Positions 26,363-34,970 of a DNA stretch of 64,000 nt are shown here, one piece after another. Below the pieces are notes generated by a model. It did not search any database. It was not told where the DNA came from and worked only from the letters and a program-made list of their open reading frames with translations. The DNA comes from Psychrobacillus sp048572895 (GTDB lineage Bacteria > Bacillota > Bacilli > Bacillales_A > Planococcaceae): the NCBI RefSeq assembly GCF_048572895.1, contig NZ_CP183878.1, positions 930,001 through 994,000 of the forward strand. The letters are read 5' to 3'. How positions within the stretch are numbered: position 1 is the stretch's first letter; each line of letters opens with the position of its first letter. The translations under genes and the position numbers were made by a program.

Positions 26363-27176
26363 ATTTTAACCGCCATAACACGACGTTTGGCAAGAGGAGT
26401 CTTTCAACTTTTTGCAATAATAGAAGTTTTTTAAGTTCACGTTCAGCTAATTGATCAGAAATATTATAATAGCTTGCAATTTCATTTGTAGTTAAGGAAT
26501 GAAATCGATCAAAAAGTTTTTCCAGTGATGGAGGATCTTGTATTTCGGGCTTTTCATATAGCATTTCTTGCAGAATTTGTACGTATATCTCGTATGGATA
26601 ATTTCCGGCTACTTTTATACCTTCGTCTTCAATATTCTCATTAAAGAATACGATGCTTGGAAAAGAGTCCACTTCCATTTCACAAGTAATGGATAAGTCG
26701 CTTTGGAAGGACCTAGCACATTCATTGGAAAGAAAATCGCGGGTAAATTCATCTACATCAAGTCTAACTTCTTCTGCTATCTCTTGTAATATGGAAAAGG
26801 AAGTAACATTTTTAGTTTTCAAAAACAAGTACTCTTGAATTTTAATAAAAAAACGTAAAGCAGCTTTCTTTCCTTGAAATTCTGCAGCTTTCACTGCGAT
26901 AGAAGGAAAAACGGAATGTTCTATTTTGGAAATATTAAATGAATCACTACTCAAATTGGCATTGGGAAAGTTACAAACTGTATTTAACTTATTCAATTGA
27001 GTACTAAGTACAGTGCGAACAGTAAAATACTGTCCATACTCTACTTGCAACTTCCGAAGAGTAGGTTGCATATCCCAACAAGTTGAACATAATGGATCCA
27101 AAAAAACATACATTTCAAGCGGCTTGTTTACTAAAGGGGATGTGAACGTCTCAGACGGAATTTGTATTCTTGTCAC
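26361..27176 (-). CDS. spxH: ClpXP adaptor SpxH (YjbH)
   Basis: DsbA-like thioredoxin-fold protein that binds Spx and hands it to ClpXP. At 271 residues it is near the family length. The N-terminal active-site-like motif CSTCW follows FLDPL, the arrangement of the His/Cys-rich YjbH N-terminus. It begins at GTG 27176, which overlaps the yjbI stop, with AGGAGGAAG just upstream inside yjbI. So the pair is a translationally coupled yjbI-yjbH operon as in B. subtilis. The target gene spx lies 4.3 kb away. Confidence 0.93.
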   Translation of the reverse strand: MTRIQIPSETFTSPLVNKPLEMYVFLDPLCSTCWDMQPTLRKLQVEYGQYFTVRTVLSTQLNKLNTVCNFPNANLSSDSFNISKIEHSVFPSIAVKAAEFQGKKAALRFFIKIQEYLFLKTKNVTSFSILQEIAEEVRLDVDEFTRDFLSNECARSFQSDLSITCEMEVDSFPSIVFFNENIEDEGIKVAGNYPYEIYVQILQEMLYEKPEIQDPPSLEKLFDRFHSLTTNEIASYYNISDQLAERELKKLLLLQKVERLLLPNVVLWRLK

Positions 27177-27571
27177 ATTTCTTCCTCCTCATGATTCATT
27201 TGATTGACCATGTGGTTTGCTGTAAGTTCTAAACGTCTATAAAATAAATCACGAACCTTGCCTTCTAATCCTACTTTATCCATTGCATCTCTCATGCAAG
27301 AAAGCCAAGCTTGTGCTCCTTCAGGCGTAATTGGGAATGGATTATGTCGCATTTTCATCATCGGATGTCCGTGTTCTTCTGTATATAAATTAGGTCCACC
27401 TAAATATTGAGTTAGAAATTGTTTTTGTTTTCTAGCTGTTTCCGATAAATCATTTGGAAAAATCGGTATAAGCAGCGGATGCTTTGCTACATTGCCATAA
27501 AACGTATCCACTAGCAGATGTAATTTCTCTGCTCCGATTTCATCGTAAGGAAGTATTGGCTTTTGTGTCAT
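27173..27571 (-). CDS. yjbI: Truncated haemoglobin YjbI (group II trHb)
   Basis: A 2-on-2 globin of 132 residues that binds haem and oxygen. Visible motifs are the B-helix region FYGNVAKHPLL, the FLTQYLGGP stretch, the proximal-His region HPMMKMRHNPFPI and a conserved Trp in the G helix (AWLSCM). In B. subtilis it is cotranscribed with yjbH and linked to protection from oxidised thiols. AAGGGG precedes the ATG. It is the first gene of the operon. Confidence 0.92.
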   Translation of the reverse strand: MTQKPILPYDEIGAEKLHLLVDTFYGNVAKHPLLIPIFPNDLSETARKQKQFLTQYLGGPNLYTEEHGHPMMKMRHNPFPITPEGAQAWLSCMRDAMDKVGLEGKVRDLFYRRLELTANHMVNQMNHEEEEM

Positions 27572-27701
27572 TTTCTTTACCCCTTTGCTCTAGCACTATA
27601 TTCATTCTATCAACGAAACCCAAATATCTCAAACAATTAGATTATCTCATAGAAAAGTGGAAGACATAATAGAGCTAGGAGTGGAATAATTCCCCTTTTC
27701 G

Positions 27702-27810
27702 CAAGTGAACTCTACTTGAGGGCAATAAATAAGCCATGGATGCAAGAAAGTTTAGCCAGTACATTAAAATGTAACACAAGTAAAACACCTACTAACGCAA
27801 GTAAGAACGT
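27702..27810. repeat. Degenerate 21-nt-phased GCAAGTAA array
   Basis: Cores resembling GCAAGTAA start at 27702, 27723, 27743, 27777 and 27798, with spacing 21, 20, 34 and 21. It resembles the clean array at 34108-34233 but is decayed. It lies in the 403-nt gene-free interval between yjbI and cwlQ. Confidence 0.5.
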
Positions 27811-27929
27811 AGGAGGGTTACTGCACCTATTCGAGTTTACATAAAAAAACAACCTATCCATCAAAATAGGTTGTCCGAAATTTAGCTATCCCTTTTTAAC
27901 AGGCTGTAAATTCTTGATTGGTTCTATTT

Positions 27930-27966
27930 TCCATCAGTGGGGCATAAGGAACCCCCCACTGATGGA
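27930..27966. other. GC-rich hairpin without T-tract, 3' of cwlQ
   Basis: CCATCAGTGGGG pairs perfectly with CCCCACTGATGG across a loop of about 11 nt, nine bases beyond the cwlQ stop. No poly-T follows on either strand, so a classical terminator is unlikely; it may protect the mRNA 3' end. Confidence 0.65.
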
Positions 27967-27974
27967 AGTTCACT

Positions 27975-28628
27975 TTATGTTTGGAAGTAATTCATTACTT
28001 TTTGCACGTAGTTCTGTGTTTCTTTATATGGTGGGATGCCATCGTATTTTTTTACTGCTCCAGGTCCTGCGTTGTATGCGGCAAGCGCTGTCTCAATATT
28101 ACCGTCAAATTGAGACAGCATTTGGCTTATATATTTTGCTCCACCCATTATATTTTGTTCAGGATCTAATGAATTAGTAACACCTAAATATTTAGCAGTG
28201 CCAGGCATTAACTGCATTAGCCCGGATGCCCCAGCGGAACTAGTAGCAGAAGGGTTAAAATTAGACTCTTGTTTAATGATGGAAGAAATAAGCTTTTCTG
28301 GCACATTGTACGTTGTAGCAGCTTTCTTAATAATTTCTTCAAAATTTGTCCCATTATTTGTAAAAGCAGATGAATAGGAAGAAATAACTTCCGCTAAACT
28401 ATTCTGCCCGGAGTTTAAATTTGATGGGACAAATACAGGGGAATCACCACTATATAGGAGAGAAGTTAAATTTTCAGTCGTCTGATCTCCTGTGCTGGCC
28501 TGTAAAACTTGTCCTAACATATCTGAGAACATGGAAGAAGTGGAGGAATTATTTTGAGAGCTTTGTACACTTCCGAGTGTCTGCATTGCATTTATATCCA
28601 TTAAAACTTTAAGGGATTGAATATCCAA
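27975..28628 (-). CDS. cwlQ: Lytic transglycosylase (YjbJ/CwlQ)
   Basis: Goose-type/Slt70-like peptidoglycan lytic transglycosylase. The C-terminal SLT domain (about residues 100-215) has catalytic Glu in IIKQESNF, then GLMQLMPGTAKYLGV and AYNAGPGAVKKY. The N-terminal 90 residues are Ser/Gln/Asn-rich and there is no signal peptide, as reported for B. subtilis CwlQ. I start at TTG 28628 because GAAAGG is nine bases upstream; an in-frame TTG at 28637 overlaps the yjbK stop but abuts the Shine-Dalgarno. It is coupled to yjbK. Confidence 0.9.
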   Translation of the reverse strand: MDIQSLKVLMDINAMQTLGSVQSSQNNSSTSSMFSDMLGQVLQASTGDQTTENLTSLLYSGDSPVFVPSNLNSGQNSLAEVISSYSSAFTNNGTNFEEIIKKAATTYNVPEKLISSIIKQESNFNPSATSSAGASGLMQLMPGTAKYLGVTNSLDPEQNIMGGAKYISQMLSQFDGNIETALAAYNAGPGAVKKYDGIPPYKETQNYVQKVMNYFQT

Positions 28629-28633
28629 AAGGA

Positions 28634-29209
28634 TCAACCTTTCAACTTATTGTTATATTTCACAAGGCGAGCAATTTTTTTATCTGTATTTCGAATAGGG
28701 ATATTATGTGAATCTAACAAATCAAGAAACACTTTTTTTCCATATTTTACATCACTACTCTCATATTCTACCTCAAAATCCTCGGTTTGACTATAAATGG
28801 AATGATCGAAAAATAGTGTTCCATTTTCAAAAGGTAATTGGATACGATTTGTTTGCAGACTTCCTATACATATTAAAGGAGAATCAAGATTAAATTGCTC
28901 AAGAAAGGGAATAGAAGGAAAAGCGGTTTGGTTGATAATAGCATCTCTCTCTTGATCAGACACAAGTACTGTATTTTCTTCCATTACATGTTTTTCAATC
29001 GGCTGTTTAAGCGTAAGCTCATTGTGATCTTTTAATACGCGTAGGCGGAAACCCATCCCATTGTCCTTAAAAAAGTTATCTTGTGTGTCAAAGTAATAAT
29101 TCGTTTGAGAGCGAAAGTCCTTTTCGTCTATCCGAAAAAAGGATACAAAAAGTTCAAATTCTTTCTTTGTCAATAAATTTTTAAACTCTATTTCTTTTTC
29201 AATTAGCAT
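28634..29209 (-). CDS. yjbK: CYTH-domain phosphatase-like protein YjbK
   Basis: Member of the CYTH/triphosphate tunnel metalloenzyme superfamily, which binds triphosphorylated ligands and divalent metals. The diagnostic EXEXK motif is at the N-terminus (EIEFK, about residues 6-10). Alternating charged strands (FRLRVLKD, LTLKQPI, RIQLPFENG, DFEVEYES) supply the tunnel residues. At 191 residues it is normal length. AAAGG precedes the ATG. It lies in the yjbJ-yjbK order of B. subtilis; the physiological substrate is unknown. Confidence 0.88.
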   Translation of the reverse strand: MLIEKEIEFKNLLTKKEFELFVSFFRIDEKDFRSQTNYYFDTQDNFFKDNGMGFRLRVLKDHNELTLKQPIEKHVMEENTVLVSDQERDAIINQTAFPSIPFLEQFNLDSPLICIGSLQTNRIQLPFENGTLFFDHSIYSQTEDFEVEYESSDVKYGKKVFLDLLDSHNIPIRNTDKKIARLVKYNNKLKG

Positions 29210-29282
29210 AATACACGACCTTTCCTATTATTTCTATTATAGCGCTTTTCAAAGAGTTTCAATATGTTAAAATAGTGGAAGA

Positions 29283-29690
29283 ATGGACAGAAAGGAACGA
29301 TTTATTTTGCCTATTACTTATAATGTGCATAGTGGTATTCAATTAGAAAATGATATACGTTTTACACTAGAGGTGTTACCTAACAATTCTCATATAAAAG
29401 CAGCTGGTCAAATGATTACCGATTCGGATTCAATGGCTTTTATCTATCTATTAGAGGATGAGGCTGGCTACCATTATTTGAAGTTTGGTCAAGAGGTTTG
29501 GCCATTGCTCGTAAATACTTTAAAAGCAGTAGAAGACCCCTCGTTGCAACTCGCTGATAAAGAGCTGACTCTACATGGCTTTAAAGAAGAACTAAACATG
29601 CTTATTTTCAATATTGAAGGTAATGACAACTATGGAGCTGATTTCTCCAAAGCAGTGGAACAGGCATTTAGTGAAATTTTAAAAGCATAG
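29283..29690 (+). CDS. yjbL: UPF0738 protein YjbL
   Basis: A 135-residue acidic protein with no recognised catalytic motif, predicted to be soluble and mixed alpha/beta. Size and position between yjbK and relQ match B. subtilis YjbL (UPF0738). The Shine-Dalgarno is weak (GTGGAAG), and TAAAAT at 29268-29273 could be a -10 box that would leave a very short leader. It is divergent from yjbK and probably heads the yjbL-relQ-nadK-rluD operon. Confidence 0.78.
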   Translation: MDRKERFILPITYNVHSGIQLENDIRFTLEVLPNNSHIKAAGQMITDSDSMAFIYLLEDEAGYHYLKFGQEVWPLLVNTLKAVEDPSLQLADKELTLHGFKEELNMLIFNIEGNDNYGADFSKAVEQAFSEILKA

Positions 29691-29722
29691 TACTTAGGTC
29701 AAGGGAAGTGGAGGTCAAGCTT

Positions 29723-30397
29723 ATGGGGCAATGGGAGCGCTTTTTAGAGCCGTACAAGCAGGCAGTTTCAGAGTTAAAAGTAAAACTAAAAGGAATGCGA
29801 GCTCAGTTTGAGAGAGATAATACGAATTCACCGATAGAATTTGTCACAGGTCGTGTCAAACCTTTGGCAAGTATTTATGATAAATCATTAGAAAAAGGGA
29901 TAATATTTGAGCCCTCTGATACATTAGCACGGGAAATTCCAGATATTGCTGGCTTACGGATGATGTGTCAATTTGTAGATGATATAGAAACCGTCGTAGG
30001 CTTATTGCGTGCTAGAAATGATATAAATATCGTTGAGGAGCGAGATTATATTTCCCACAAAAAACAAAGTGGATATAGATCCTACCATATGATTATTGAA
30101 TATCCGGTACAAACAATTCATGGGGAGATAAATATTCTCGCTGAAATTCAAATACGTACATTAGCCATGAATTTCTGGGCATCCATCGAGCATTCACTGA
30201 ATTACAAGTATAAAGGGATCTTTCCAGAAGAAATAAAAAAGAGACTACAATATGCAGCAGAAGCGGCATTTCGCCTAGATGAAGAAATGTCTTTAATCCG
30301 TGGGGAAATTCAAGAAGCCCAAAAATACTTTAGTGAAAATAAGGAACTTTCTCATCCAAGTCTCCGTGAATCGAAAAACGAAAGAGAGGGCACCTGA
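29723..30397 (+). CDS. relQ: Small alarmone synthetase RelQ (YjbM)
   Basis: GTP pyrophosphokinase making (p)ppGpp from ATP and GDP/GTP. It is a single-domain synthetase without hydrolase or TGS domains. Motifs are FVTGRVKPLASI near the N-terminus, DIAGLRMMCQF, SGYRSYHM and EIQIRTLAMNFWASIEHSLNYKY. ATG 29723 is chosen because GGAGGT is seven bases upstream; a GTG 15 nt earlier lies within that Shine-Dalgarno. At 224 residues it is normal. The next gene, nadK, starts three bases after the stop. Confidence 0.95.
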   Translation: MGQWERFLEPYKQAVSELKVKLKGMRAQFERDNTNSPIEFVTGRVKPLASIYDKSLEKGIIFEPSDTLAREIPDIAGLRMMCQFVDDIETVVGLLRARNDINIVEERDYISHKKQSGYRSYHMIIEYPVQTIHGEINILAEIQIRTLAMNFWASIEHSLNYKYKGIFPEEIKKRLQYAAEAAFRLDEEMSLIRGEIQEAQKYFSENKELSHPSLRESKNEREGT

Positions 30398-30400
30398 ATT

Positions 30401-31207
30401 ATGAAGTTTTTTATATTGTCTAGAAATGATGATTTATCCAATCAATTAATGGAAAGTGCAAAAACGTATCTAGTAGATTTTGGACTTATAATAGATGAAG
30501 AAAATCCGGATATTGTCCTATCCATTGGTGGGGACGGTACATTATTACATGCCTTTCATAAGTATAAACATTTAACCACTTCGGTTGCTTTTGTCGGGCT
30601 CCATACTGGGCATCTTGGGTTTTATGCGGATTGGAAACCGGAGGAAATTGAAAAGCTAGTCATCAGTATAGCAAAAAAAGAATTTGAAGTGATAGAATAC
30701 CCTTTACTTGAGGTGACGATCAATTATAGACATGGTGAAGATAGTTCTGTTTATTTGGCATTAAATGAGTCCACAGTAAAATCACCGGACGTTACTTTGG
30801 TAATGGATGTGGAGCTGAACGGGGATCATTTTGAACGCTTCAGAGGAGATGGATTATGTATGTCCACTCCTTCGGGAAGTACAGCTTATAACAAAGCACT
30901 TGGAGGTGCGATTGTACATCCTTCTCTAGAAGCTATTCAACTTGCAGAAATTGCTTCTATTAATAATAGGGTTTTCCGTACAGTTGGTTCATCACTCGTC
31001 TTACCAAAACATCACTCTTGTTTACTAAAACCCGTGAAAGGACCCGACTTCATGGTAACGGTGGATCATCTTCAGTTATTACATAAAGATGTTCAATCCA
31101 TTAAGTACCGAGTAGCAGATGAAAAAGTTCGTTTTGCTAGGTTCAGAGCATTTCCATTTTGGCATAGAGTACATTCATCCTTTATTGATAGTGATTTAGA
31201 AATATGA
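30401..31207 (+). CDS. nadK: NAD kinase
   Basis: Phosphorylates NAD+ to NADP+ in the cytoplasm. At 268 residues it is the short Bacillus form (PpnKA/NadF). The GGDGT motif (SIGGDGTLLHAFH, about residues 46-58) and the NE-S/T region (ALNESTVKS) are present, with the C-terminal SGSTAYNKALGGA diphosphate-binding stretch. AGAGAGGG lies upstream of the ATG. Its stop overlaps the next start in ATGA form, so the rluD-type gene is translationally coupled, as with yjbN-yjbO. Confidence 0.95.
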   Translation: MKFFILSRNDDLSNQLMESAKTYLVDFGLIIDEENPDIVLSIGGDGTLLHAFHKYKHLTTSVAFVGLHTGHLGFYADWKPEEIEKLVISIAKKEFEVIEYPLLEVTINYRHGEDSSVYLALNESTVKSPDVTLVMDVELNGDHFERFRGDGLCMSTPSGSTAYNKALGGAIVHPSLEAIQLAEIASINNRVFRTVGSSLVLPKHHSCLLKPVKGPDFMVTVDHLQLLHKDVQSIKYRVADEKVRFARFRAFPFWHRVHSSFIDSDLEI

Positions 31208-32115
31208 AGGGAGAGTTAATCCAACTAACATTTCAAATAAATGAATCGCAACAATTACTTAGAGATGCAATTCGACAATACGGTATTTCGAAAAAAGCAT
31301 TGACTAGTATTAAATACGAAGGCGGTAAAATTACTGTCAACGGAGCAGAAAAGACAGTACGTCATATGTTAGAGATTGGTGATACGGTCCAGATTACATT
31401 TCCACCAGAGAGAAAAAGTGACGGACTAATCCCACAGCAAGTAGAGTTCCCTATTTTGATGGAGGATGATCATCTCCTCATTCTGACAAAGGCTGCTGGG
31501 GTTAGCACCATTCCTTCACGAGAGCATCCTACTGGGACACTGGCGAATTTTATAGCTGGATATATGGAAAAAAGCGGGTTGTCATCTACAGTGCATATAG
31601 TGACTAGGCTAGATAAGGACACCTCTGGTATTATTTGTGTAGCAAAGCATCGACACGCTCACCATTTATTAAGTGAAATGCAAAAGTTAGGACAAATTTC
31701 ACGTACTTACGAAGCATTCGTTCATGGTCATATAGAGCAGGATGATTTTGTTATTGATGCTCCTATCGGTAGAAAAAATGGCAGTATTATTGAACGAGTT
31801 ATCGATTCTGAAGGAAAACAGGCTAAAACTTCTGTTCAAGTATTGACTCGTTTTGAAAAACTTGGGGATAAGCTTTCGCATGTGCGATTACATTTACACA
31901 CCGGTCGAACACATCAGATTCGAGTACATATGATGTCCATTGGTCATCCGTTAATCGGGGATGATTTATATGGTGGCGATTTACAGTTAATAGGTAGACA
32001 AGCACTTCATGCAAAAGAGCTTACCCTGATACATCCTTTTACAAAAGAGAATATTCATTTAGTTGCTCCTTTTCCGGAAGATATCAATGCACTGATTCCC
32101 ACTATTTATTCCTAG
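31204..32115 (+). CDS. RluA/RluD-family pseudouridine synthase (YjbO)
   Basis: Converts uridine to pseudouridine in RNA, probably 23S rRNA. An N-terminal S4-like domain (about 15-75) precedes the catalytic domain with motif II HIVTRLDKDTSG, containing the nucleophilic Asp, and the C-terminal LHTGRTHQIRVHM motif. At 303 residues it is typical. It is the last gene of the yjbL-relQ-nadK operon. The B. subtilis neighbour prpE, which would follow, is absent here. The exact modified position is unknown. Confidence 0.93.
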   Translation: MKGELIQLTFQINESQQLLRDAIRQYGISKKALTSIKYEGGKITVNGAEKTVRHMLEIGDTVQITFPPERKSDGLIPQQVEFPILMEDDHLLILTKAAGVSTIPSREHPTGTLANFIAGYMEKSGLSSTVHIVTRLDKDTSGIICVAKHRHAHHLLSEMQKLGQISRTYEAFVHGHIEQDDFVIDAPIGRKNGSIIERVIDSEGKQAKTSVQVLTRFEKLGDKLSHVRLHLHTGRTHQIRVHMMSIGHPLIGDDLYGGDLQLIGRQALHAKELTLIHPFTKENIHLVAPFPEDINALIPTIYS

Positions 32116-32247
32116 ACAGGAAGAATGGTGGGATTTCGTATTAAAAAAGTATTAAGTCAGATTATTTCCTAGGGAATATTTTTATTGCTTATTTAATACT
32201 TACTTCATACAATAAGTAAGGACAAACGCTGGAGAGGAGGAGGAAGT

Positions 32248-33612
32248 GTGAAAGATGAAATGACACAACAGCCTTTAGAGGAATCCGTTTTAATTGAGTT
32301 TTTATTAAATGATTCAATGGATAGTTTTAGAGAAGAATTTATGCAACTTCATCCATATGATCAATCCATATTTTTTGAGAAGGTGGAGCCTGATTTAAGG
32401 AAGAAAATCTATCATTACCTTTCTCCTAAAGAAATAGCTGAGTTATTTGAAGCGACGAAATTTGATGATGAACAATATGATTTATTTATGCAGGAAATGG
32501 ATATTACTTACGCTGCCGATATGCTTTCTTTTATGTTTACTGATAATGCGGTAGATGTATTAAATGAGTTAGGGAAAGATCAAGTCGCAAGTTATTTAAG
32601 CATAATGGATAAAGAATCTGCACAAGAAATTAAGGATCTCTTACATTATGAGGAATATACCGCTGGTTCCATTATGACAACGGAATATGTGGCAATTCCT
32701 GAAAATTCAACATGCCGCTCGGCAATGACTATTTTACGCAGTGCTGCACCAGAAGCAGAGACCATCTATTATTTATTTGTTGTAGATGATCACCATAAAC
32801 TTTCAGGTGTTATTTCACTTCGCGATCTTATCATTGCAGATGAAGATACGCTGATAAAAGATGTTATGAATGATCGGGTGGTCAGTGTTCTAGTGAGTGT
32901 TGACCAAGAAGAAGTAGCTCGAATGATTAAAGACTATGATTTTCTAGCCGTTCCGGTTGTAGATTTTAAAAATCATTTACTTGGAATTGTGACGGTCGAT
33001 GATATTTTAGACGTATTAGACGAAGAAGCATCAGATGATTACTCGAAACTTGCAGGGGTTTCCAACATGGACACCTTCGATAAAGGCTCATTACAGGCTG
33101 CTAGAAAAAGATTGCCATGGCTCATTATTTTATTGTTCCTTGGAATGTTTACTGCAAATTTAATGAGTATTTTTGAGCAGACTTTAGATAAAGTTGCATT
33201 ACTCGCTGTTTTTATTCCTTTAATTGCTGGTATGGCCGGTAATAGTGGTACACAAGCACTCGCTGTAGCTGTTCGGGGGATCGCCACTGGAGATATTGAA
33301 GAAGAAAGCAAGACCAAATTACTTTTTAGAGAAGCAGGCACTGGTCTTATAACAGGACTCATTTGTGGTTTACTAGTAGTGGGCGTAGTATATTTTTGGA
33401 AACATGATTTACTGATTGGCCTATTGGTAGGTTCATCTATTTTCGGATCTATTTTTATTGCTACATTAGGGGGATCTTTTATACCGTTATTGATTCATCG
33501 GATGAAAATAGACCCAGCAGTCGCATCGGGACCATTCATCACAACGGTCAATGATGTAGTGAGTATTTTAATTTACCTTGGACTGGCCACCATCTTTATC
33601 TCCTCTTTGTAG
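32248..33612 (+). CDS. mgtE: Magnesium transporter MgtE
   Basis: Homodimeric Mg2+ channel. The cytoplasmic N-domain (about 10-125) is followed by two CBS domains (about 135-250), a plug helix and five membrane helices (from about 280) with the pore signature PLIAGMAGNSGTQALAV. At 454 residues it is standard. It starts at GTG 32248 behind AGGAGGAGGAA; ATG 32260 is an in-frame alternative. The 132-nt upstream region does not show an M-box. CATACAAT at about 32207, a SigE-like -10, is noted without a supporting -35. Confidence 0.96.
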   Translation: MKDEMTQQPLEESVLIEFLLNDSMDSFREEFMQLHPYDQSIFFEKVEPDLRKKIYHYLSPKEIAELFEATKFDDEQYDLFMQEMDITYAADMLSFMFTDNAVDVLNELGKDQVASYLSIMDKESAQEIKDLLHYEEYTAGSIMTTEYVAIPENSTCRSAMTILRSAAPEAETIYYLFVVDDHHKLSGVISLRDLIIADEDTLIKDVMNDRVVSVLVSVDQEEVARMIKDYDFLAVPVVDFKNHLLGIVTVDDILDVLDEEASDDYSKLAGVSNMDTFDKGSLQAARKRLPWLIILLFLGMFTANLMSIFEQTLDKVALLAVFIPLIAGMAGNSGTQALAVAVRGIATGDIEEESKTKLLFREAGTGLITGLICGLLVVGVVYFWKHDLLIGLLVGSSIFGSIFIATLGGSFIPLLIHRMKIDPAVASGPFITTVNDVVSILIYLGLATIFISSL

Positions 33613-33665
33613 TTTGTATCATATTATTTGATAGTTGCATAAAGTAAAGGAAAAAGGATGTGCTA

Positions 33666-34031
33666 ATGAACTCATTTAATGATCCTTTAATCTTTATAAA
33701 AGGTCCTCCTGTCTTTCATCTACCACCAACTGAACGTATTGAAGCTCCTTTAGAATTACAAGATGAAAGTACATCGATTTATGAAATACAAAAAAGTTAC
33801 TCTGTGAAGACACTAGCGATTATAGATAAATTGAACTTTTTAGCAAAACCATTTCAGCGAAAAGTGTACCGACCATTAATCTTTCATCTAAAAGATGGAG
33901 TATCTGTGCAAGGTGAAGTGGAGAAAGTGGAAGAAGATGCCGTTACTTTACTCGTAGGTACAGAAGAACTGTTAACGTATCCCGTGGAAGAAATCGAAAA
34001 AATTGTTTGGCGTGGGAGTATATTGAACTAA
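33666..34031 (+). CDS. CotO-like spore coat protein
   Basis: A 121-residue protein whose C-terminal half (FQRKVYRPLIFHLKDGVSVQGEV...EEIEKIVW) resembles the C-terminal domain of the coat morphogenetic protein CotO, which acts in outer coat/crust assembly. It lacks CotO's long basic middle region, so it is shorter than the B. subtilis protein (about 227 residues). ATG 33666 is chosen because AAAAAGGA lies seven bases upstream; GTG 33660 is too close. Its neighbour cotZ and the coat block support a spore role. The assignment is moderate. Confidence 0.55.
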   Translation: MNSFNDPLIFIKGPPVFHLPPTERIEAPLELQDESTSIYEIQKSYSVKTLAIIDKLNFLAKPFQRKVYRPLIFHLKDGVSVQGEVEKVEEDAVTLLVGTEELLTYPVEEIEKIVWRGSILN

Positions 34032-34036
34032 ATGTG

Positions 34037-34065
34037 AGCTATCCTATTGTAGGATAGCTTTTTTT
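34037..34065 (+). terminator. Terminator of the cotO-like gene
   Basis: AGCTATCCT / AGGATAGCT stem with a 5-nt loop and seven T. Confidence 0.92.
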
Positions 34066-34107
34066 GTTGACGGGAACGAAAAATTTATTGGGAATATTAT
34101 CCACACC

Positions 34108-34233
34108 GCAAGTAAAAGACAATTGATTGCAAGTAAATGTAGAATTAGAGCAAGTAAATCATTCATGACCGCAAGTAAGCCAGAGATGGAAGCAAGTATA
34201 CGATAGGTGAGCGCAAGTAAAGATAAAAATAGA
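34108..34233. repeat. Exact 21-nt-phased GCAAGTAA array, six units
   Basis: GCAAGTAA (one unit GCAAGTAT) begins at 34108, 34129, 34150, 34171, 34192 and 34213, exactly every 21 nt, with non-conserved 12-13-nt tails. Because 21 is a multiple of three, the minus strand reads as a heptad LLA-rich frame, which I regard as a by-product. It sits between the cotO-like terminator and the convergent cotZ terminator. Confidence 0.88.
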
Positions 34234-34261
34234 GTCCAATCATTCATTAGTTTTCACCAAT

Positions 34262-34291
34262 AAAAAAACCGCTCGGGTTCTGCCCGAACGG
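34262..34291 (-). terminator. Terminator of cotZ
   Basis: On the minus strand CCGTTCGGG pairs with CCCGAGCGG and is followed by seven T. Confidence 0.92.
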
Positions 34292-34316
34292 AATAGACAC
34301 TACAAAGATGAAACGA

Positions 34317-34835
34317 TCAGTCACATACACCTAAAAATACATCGGCGATACATTCAATTGCACAGAAACAATCCAAGTCTACAGTAACACAGCTACCAGT
34401 CGATCTGAAATTACGAACTTTACAAAGTTTTCTTAAATCGATTTTTGTTCCACACTCGTTCAATAAATCTACTTCATGACGTTCTCTATCAAGTGGCTCT
34501 AATACTCGTAAAGTTGCACAGCATCCGTCAAAAATATCTTCTACACGGAAGAAAACAGAAATGCAATCACAATCATGTCTATCATTATCACGGAAAAATG
34601 CTTTAAATGGATCTCCGTCTTTTGTTAATAACATAAACACACGAGTGTCAGCTTGACGTCGAGCAGCAGGGCTAACAAGACCTCCAAGTGGTTCTAGAAA
34701 ACAATTTGTCGGACATTGTGGGCATTCATCGTTTGTTGCTTGATCTTGAATGTCTTTAATTGCACGGACAACATCACAAACACAATTTCTAGATCGTTTT
34801 TCTTCAGTAACATCACCTATATTTCCACAACCCAT
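34317..34835 (-). CDS. cotZ: Spore coat/crust protein CotZ/CotY family
   Basis: Cysteine-rich structural protein of the outermost spore layer; it self-assembles into disulfide-stabilised lattices. At 172 residues it has about 17 cysteines, including NCVCDVV near the N-terminus, CPQCPTNC, DCDCISVFFRVEDIFDGCC and a Cys-rich C-terminus ending FLGVCD. This matches CotY/CotZ/ExsY. I start at ATG 34835 with a perfect GAGGAGGTGA upstream; longer in-frame starts lack one. CATACGTTA at 34866-34874 on the minus strand matches the SigK -10 pattern, without a convincing -35. Confidence 0.93.
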   Translation of the reverse strand: MGCGNIGDVTEEKRSRNCVCDVVRAIKDIQDQATNDECPQCPTNCFLEPLGGLVSPAARRQADTRVFMLLTKDGDPFKAFFRDNDRHDCDCISVFFRVEDIFDGCCATLRVLEPLDRERHEVDLLNECGTKIDLRKLCKVRNFRSTGSCVTVDLDCFCAIECIADVFLGVCD

Positions 34836-34915
34836 TAATTTCACCTCCTCTTCATCTCTTACTAACGTATGTGGGAAGTTCATCTTGATAAGGGCAAATA
34901 TCTCGTAACCCAACC

Positions 34916-34944
34916 GCATATTTCACCTAACAGCGTGCATACTA
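34916..34944 (+). promoter_or_regulatory. SigF/SigG-type forespore promoter of the spoVA operon
   Basis: GCATA (34916-34920), a 17-nt spacer, and CATACTA (34938-34944), which fits the forespore -10 pattern CATnnTA. It lies 26 nt upstream of the lipoprotein start, and spoVA genes are classical SigG targets. Confidence 0.75.
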
Positions 34945-34970
34945 ACACGAAAAAGGAGTAACTGAATCGT

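Noticed and set aside
32116..32247. Mg2+ (M-box) riboswitch before mgtE
   Set aside because: The interval is too short and lacks the M-box conserved blocks and a terminator.
34044..34247. Minus-strand 67-residue LLA-heptad hydrophobic frame
   Set aside because: It follows from the exact 21-nt GCAAGTAA array and has no start signals; the periodicity is at DNA level.
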